The notes under the pieces are model-generated. The model did not search any database. It was not told the DNA's origin and saw nothing but the letters and a program-made list of their open reading frames with translations. Positions 6,996 through 9,188 of a DNA stretch of 9,188 bases are shown here, one piece after another. The stretch is taken from NCBI GenBank assembly GCA_002350805.1, contig DEFO01000053.1, positions 1-9,188 of the forward strand. Reading direction: 5' to 3'. The number at the start of each line of letters is the position of its first letter. The stretch's first letter is position 1. Origin of the DNA: Prevotella sp. UBA2850 (GTDB lineage Bacteria; Bacteroidota; Bacteroidia; Bacteroidales; Bacteroidaceae). The position numbers were made by a program, and so were the translations under genes.

Positions 6996-7058
6996 ATGGC
7001 GAGCCTCCTAGAGCAGCCCTCTGTGTTGCCAGAGTTGCCCTCTGTGTTGCCAGAGTAG
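6996..7058 (+). CDS. Possible 20-codon small ORF with repeated LPSVLPE units
   Basis: An ATG at 6996 is preceded, at a 5-nt spacing, by AAGGAG (6985-6990), the best Shine-Dalgarno match in the window. The frame runs 20 codons to a TAG at 7056-7058. The peptide is acidic and hydrophobic and is built from seven-residue units: a degraded ASLLEQ, then PSVLPEL and PSVLPE. The underlying 21-bp DNA repeat is a multiple of three, so the frame is kept across copies. Against it: no convincing plus-strand promoter is visible upstream, Bacteroidota rarely rely on Shine-Dalgarno sequences, and so short a frame can arise by chance. Confidence 0.22.
   Translation: MASLLEQPSVLPELPSVLPE
7016..7057. repeat. 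Two tandem 21-bp repeats, each able to form a hairpin
   Basis: Units 7016-7036 and 7037-7057 are identical except for the last base (T or A). Each contains CTCTG-TGTTGC-CAGAG, a perfect 5-bp inverted repeat with a 6-nt loop (7019-7034 and 7040-7055). Upstream bases 6999-7016 resemble a third, decayed copy missing three bases. They lie between two divergent promoters. Confidence 0.85.
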
Positions 7059-7115
7059 CCTTCTTTAAATATAAAGAGGTATTTTACATTTCTTTAATAG
7101 TATTTCATCAGTTAC

Positions 7116-7128
7116 GGATATCGTATCC
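7116..7128. promoter_or_regulatory. Dyad GGATA-TCG-TATCC next to the -33 box
   Basis: This perfect 5-3-5 inverted repeat abuts the -33 element of the outer-membrane protein promoter (7128-7131). Its position would suit an activator or repressor site. It has the same geometry as the dyads at 745-797 but a different sequence. A regulatory role is inferred only. Confidence 0.3.
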
Positions 7129-7159
7129 TTGGAAGTATGGAAAAAAATACCTATCTTTG
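7128..7159 (+). promoter_or_regulatory. Promoter of the outer-membrane protein gene
   Basis: CTTG (7128-7131), a 20-bp spacer and TATCTTTG (7152-7159) match the Bacteroidota promoter with one -33 mismatch. Transcription should start near 7166, leaving a leader of about 20 nt that is A-rich and lacks a Shine-Dalgarno sequence. Confidence 0.7.
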
Positions 7160-7185
7160 CATCGTTCACATAAACGAAAACGACT

Positions 7186-7803
7186 ATGAAAAGATTAGCA
7201 ATGATGATGGTGGCCGTTGCCATGTTAGGCATCACCACCGCCGCAGCGCAGAGCCAGACACTACGTATTGGTGTGAAGGGCGGACTTAACCTTTCTGAGT
7301 TCTCGCTCAAGAGCAGTGATTTCGACACCGACAACCGGATGGGATTCTTCGTGGGCCCCATTGTCAATATCAACCTTCCTATGCCCGGATTGGCCATCAA
7401 TCTGGCGGGCCTTTACAACCAGCATGAATATAAGGTGAGCAATGAGACCTTCAAGCACAAGACTCTTGATGTGCCTTTGAATCTGCGCTATGCCATCGGA
7501 CTGGGAGAGACCGCCAATGTGTTTGTAGAGGCCGGCCCGCAGATTGCTTTTACCCTCGGCGACCGCGCCCTGCAATACCGTGACAACGATTTGGGCGATG
7601 TGAACTGGCATTTCAACGACACAGACCTGAGTGCCAATTTCGGGGCTGGATTTACCATCAGCCACCTGCAAATCAGCGTCAGTTACAATGTGCCGCTGGG
7701 CAAGACCGGCGAGTTCGAGTGGGGCAGGGGAACTGAAGACCAGCTGCTGCACACCAAAAGCTCGGCCAAGAAATGGCAGATTGCCGCCGCATGGTATTTC
7801 TGA
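7186..7803 (+). CDS. Outer-membrane beta-barrel protein (PorT/OMP_b-brl-like)
   Basis: The 205-residue protein starts with a Sec signal peptide: MKRLA, a hydrophobic stretch rich in M, V and A, then TTAAAQ, with cleavage likely near residue 22. The mature part begins LRIGVKGGLNLSEF, typical of small Bacteroidota outer-membrane barrels of the PorT/OMP_b-brl group. It continues with alternating polar/hydrophobic strands such as LDVPLNLRYAIGL and NVFVEAGPQIAFTLG and ends in WQIAAAWYF, with the terminal aromatic residue recognised by the BAM machinery. The size suits an eight-stranded barrel. Such proteins are numerous and mostly uncharacterised, so the specific role is unknown; equating it with PorT of gliding or type IX secretion is not justified. 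It has its own promoter and is followed 56 bp later by nspC on the same strand, with no terminator or promoter seen between them. Confidence 0.85.
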   Translation: MKRLAMMMVAVAMLGITTAAAQSQTLRIGVKGGLNLSEFSLKSSDFDTDNRMGFFVGPIVNINLPMPGLAINLAGLYNQHEYKVSNETFKHKTLDVPLNLRYAIGLGETANVFVEAGPQIAFTLGDRALQYRDNDLGDVNWHFNDTDLSANFGAGFTISHLQISVSYNVPLGKTGEFEWGRGTEDQLLHTKSSAKKWQIAAAWYF

Positions 7804-7861
7804 TGATGAACTCAGACTAGATACATCGAACTCCATTTATGTAAGGCATTCGTTTCATCAT
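7803..7861 (+). promoter_or_regulatory. Possible stem pairing the upstream stop region with the nspC start
   Basis: ATGATGAA (7803-7810), overlapping the last base of the outer-membrane gene's stop codon, is exactly complementary to TTCATCAT (7854-7861), which includes the first two bases of the nspC ATG. The 8-bp stem with a 43-nt loop could mask the nspC start until a ribosome ends translation upstream. This is inference; the stem is A+U-rich and the loop long. Confidence 0.25.
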
Positions 7862-9047
7862 GAAAATAGACGTACAGACTTTCGAGGGACTTGACCGTCC
7901 TTGTTATATCGTTGAAGAGCGGCTGCTCAGGCGCAACTTGGAACTCATCAGCCGGGTGGCCAGGGAGGCAGGTATTGAAATCATCCTTGCCTTCAAGGCT
8001 TTCGCACTTTGGAAAACCTTTCCTATCTTTCGTGAGTATATCCGCTCGACGACGGCTAGTTCTCTGAGCGAGGCCCGGCTGGCTCGCGAAGAGTTTGGCA
8101 GTCAGGCTCATACCTTCTCGCCGGCCTATACCGATTATGAAATCGACGAGATAGCCCGCTGCTCAAGCCATCTCACTTTTAACTCGTTGTCGCAATATGA
8201 ACGGTATCATGAGCGGGCCCGACGAGCCAACCCCGATGTCCGTTTCGGTCTTCGTGTGAACCCGGAGTATTCTGAGGTGGGGACGCTGCTTTATAATCCG
8301 TGTGCCCCGGGAACGCGTTTCGGTGTCTCGGCCAGCCGTATGCCTGATGAACTGCCAGCCGATATTGAAGGCTTCCACTGCCACTGCCATTGCGAGAGTG
8401 GGGCCGATGTGTTTGAGCGTACGCTGGCACATATTGAGGAGAAATTTGCACGCTGGTTCCCACAGCTGAAATGGATTAACTTCGGAGGCGGACACCTGAT
8501 GACTCGCAAGGATTATGATGTAGCCCTGCTTATCCGCCTGATGACCGATTTCAAGAAGCGATATCCCCATCTGAAGGTGATTCTCGAGCCTGGCAGCGCA
8601 TTTGCGTGGCAGACAGGCCCGCTGGTGGCGCAGGTAGTTGACATCGTAGAGGACAAAGGCATACGCACGGCAATTCTCAACGTGAGCTTTACCTGCCACA
8701 TGCCCGACTGCCTGGAAATGCCGTATTTCCCAGAGGTGCGTGGTGCCGAACACATAGACGGAGAGATCTCAGATGGCAAAGAACAGCCACTCTCCACCGG
8801 GCAGCATCTCTACCGGTTGGGCGGAAATAGCTGTCTGGCTGGCGATTTTATGGGCTTCTGGCAGTTCGGTCATGAACTGGAGGTGGGCGAGAATGTCATC
8901 TTTGAGGATATGATTCACTACACCACGGTGAAGACCTGTACATTCAACGGAATCACTCACCCCTCGATAGCCATGGTGAGGAGCGATGGCGAGCTGGAAA
9001 TGCTGCGCGAATTTGGCTACGAGGACTATCGAAATCGGATGGATTAG
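7860..9047 (+). CDS. nspC: Carboxynorspermidine/carboxyspermidine decarboxylase
   Basis: This PLP enzyme of the alanine-racemase-fold (fold III) decarboxylases removes the carboxyl group from carboxyspermidine or carboxynorspermidine, the last step of the alternative spermidine route. The 395 residues fit the family. Visible sites are ILAFKAFALWKTFP (42-55) with K46 the expected PLP lysine, NPCAPGTRFGV (146-156), FHCHCHCESG (172-181), NFGGGH (207-212), the phosphate-binding EPGSA (243-247), and GGNSCLAGD (321-329) with C325 as the conserved active-site cysteine. In Bacteroidota the product is usually spermidine; the sequence alone does not separate the two substrates. The partner carboxyspermidine dehydrogenase is not in this window. 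There is no Shine-Dalgarno before the ATG at 7860 and no promoter in the 56-bp gap, so the message probably reads through from the outer-membrane gene. No strong terminator follows; only A/T-rich palindromes at 9061-9085 are seen. Confidence 0.95.
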   Translation: MKIDVQTFEGLDRPCYIVEERLLRRNLELISRVAREAGIEIILAFKAFALWKTFPIFREYIRSTTASSLSEARLAREEFGSQAHTFSPAYTDYEIDEIARCSSHLTFNSLSQYERYHERARRANPDVRFGLRVNPEYSEVGTLLYNPCAPGTRFGVSASRMPDELPADIEGFHCHCHCESGADVFERTLAHIEEKFARWFPQLKWINFGGGHLMTRKDYDVALLIRLMTDFKKRYPHLKVILEPGSAFAWQTGPLVAQVVDIVEDKGIRTAILNVSFTCHMPDCLEMPYFPEVRGAEHIDGEISDGKEQPLSTGQHLYRLGGNSCLAGDFMGFWQFGHELEVGENVIFEDMIHYTTVKTCTFNGITHPSIAMVRSDGELEMLREFGYEDYRNRMD

Positions 9048-9098
9048 CCACATGGAAGTGGAAAAATGAAGTTTTTTCGAAAAAAAAGGCCTCAAAAG

Positions 9099-9129
9099 TT
9101 TGTCAGTTCCGAAAATATCATTACCTTTG
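9099..9129 (+). promoter_or_regulatory. Promoter of the tRNA gene
   Basis: TTTG (9099-9102), a 19-bp spacer and TACCTTTG (9122-9129) form a full-consensus Bacteroidota promoter, the best in the window. Transcription should start near 9136, about 35 nt before the tRNA. Confidence 0.8.
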
Positions 9130-9134
9130 CAACC

Positions 9135-9164
9135 GCATTTAGAGAAATGTACCTTGCAAAAGGT
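9135..9164 (+). promoter_or_regulatory. Two adjacent small hairpins in the tRNA leader
   Basis: GCATTT-AGAG-AAATGT (9135-9150, five pairs plus a G-U) is followed without a gap by ACCTT-GCAA-AAGGT (9151-9164), whose loop is a stable GNRA tetraloop. Together they fill almost the whole predicted 5' leader, leaving six bases before the mature tRNA. A role in leader processing is inferred. Confidence 0.4.
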
Positions 9165-9170
9165 TAAAAC

Positions 9171-9188
9171 GCGGAAATAGCTCAGTTG
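9171..9188 (+). tRNA. 5' end of a tRNA gene, cut by the window
   Basis: GCGGAAATAGCTCAGTTG has the acceptor strand GCGGAAA, the invariant U8, the D-stem GCUC and the start of the D-loop AGUUG. The anticodon lies beyond the window, so the isotype cannot be read. From memory of Bacteroidales genomes this beginning resembles tRNA-Gly(GCC), but that is only a guess. Confidence 0.85.

Larger units (their letters stand above)
6871..7185. other. 315-bp intergenic region between divergent genes
   Basis: It holds the leftward promoter (6894-6925), a possible 20-codon ORF (6996-7058) containing a 21-bp tandem repeat (7016-7057), a hairpin TCTTTA-AATA-TAAAGA (7062-7077), a 5-3-5 dyad (7116-7128) and the rightward promoter (7128-7159). 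The hairpin has no U-tract, so I do not call a terminator. The repeats lie outside the predicted leaders of both flanking genes, which leaves their role unexplained. Confidence 0.6.

Noticed and set aside
9048..9087. Possible terminator after nspC, including the palindrome TTTTTTCGAAAAAA (9072-9085)
   Set aside because: The stems are A/T-only or four pairs long (CCAC/GTGG), without a GC-rich stem followed by a U-tract in the right order. It could end some transcripts, but I cannot support a terminator call.
1..9188. Mobile element, CRISPR array, phage or defence system
   Set aside because: No transposase, integrase, nuclease or spacer-repeat pattern is seen. All larger genes are metabolic, secreted or outer-membrane proteins usual for the phylum.

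Overview
The window looks like ordinary chromosome of a Bacteroidota bacterium, probably order Bacteroidales and Prevotella-like. Four promoters have the phylum-specific form (T)TTG, 19-20 bp, TAnnTTTG. Almost no gene has a Shine-Dalgarno sequence. The glycogen synthase is the GT3 type that Bacteroidota share with animals and fungi, next to a GT35 phosphorylase. I see no insertion sequence, phage gene or CRISPR array. The genus is a guess from general protein character.

Layout, left to right. Bases 1-276 hold the tail of an off-window terminator, a purine-rich tract and small inverted repeats, with no gene. A small secreted protein of unknown function (277-702, minus) is transcribed divergently from a glycogen operon: glycogen synthase (863-2545) and alpha-glucan phosphorylase (2570-5128), 24 bp apart. 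The shared control region carries two copies of a 5-3-5 dyad exactly 40 bp apart, one over each promoter. A strong bidirectional terminator (5147-5184) separates this operon from a convergent pair on the minus strand: a ThiE/TenI-like TIM-barrel protein (6262-6870) followed by PRPP synthase prs (5264-6202). The 315-bp gap 6871-7185 holds two divergent promoters, a duplicated 21-bp hairpin-forming repeat and a possible 20-codon ORF. Rightward follow an outer-membrane beta-barrel protein (7186-7803) and carboxynorspermidine/carboxyspermidine decarboxylase nspC (7860-9047). The window ends 18 bases into a tRNA gene with its own consensus promoter and a leader that can fold into two adjacent hairpins.

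Functionally, the synthase builds alpha-1,4-glucan from a nucleotide sugar and the phosphorylase releases glucose-1-phosphate from it, so one operon covers both storage and use. prs supplies PRPP for nucleotide, histidine and NAD synthesis. nspC performs the last step of the carboxyspermidine route to spermidine used by many gut Bacteroidota. The genes themselves are housekeeping or widespread in the phylum. The less-explained signals are in the intergenic DNA: the paired dyads, the 21-bp repeat with its small ORF, a stem joining the stop and start regions of two adjacent genes, and the tRNA leader. I found no clearly new multi-gene system.
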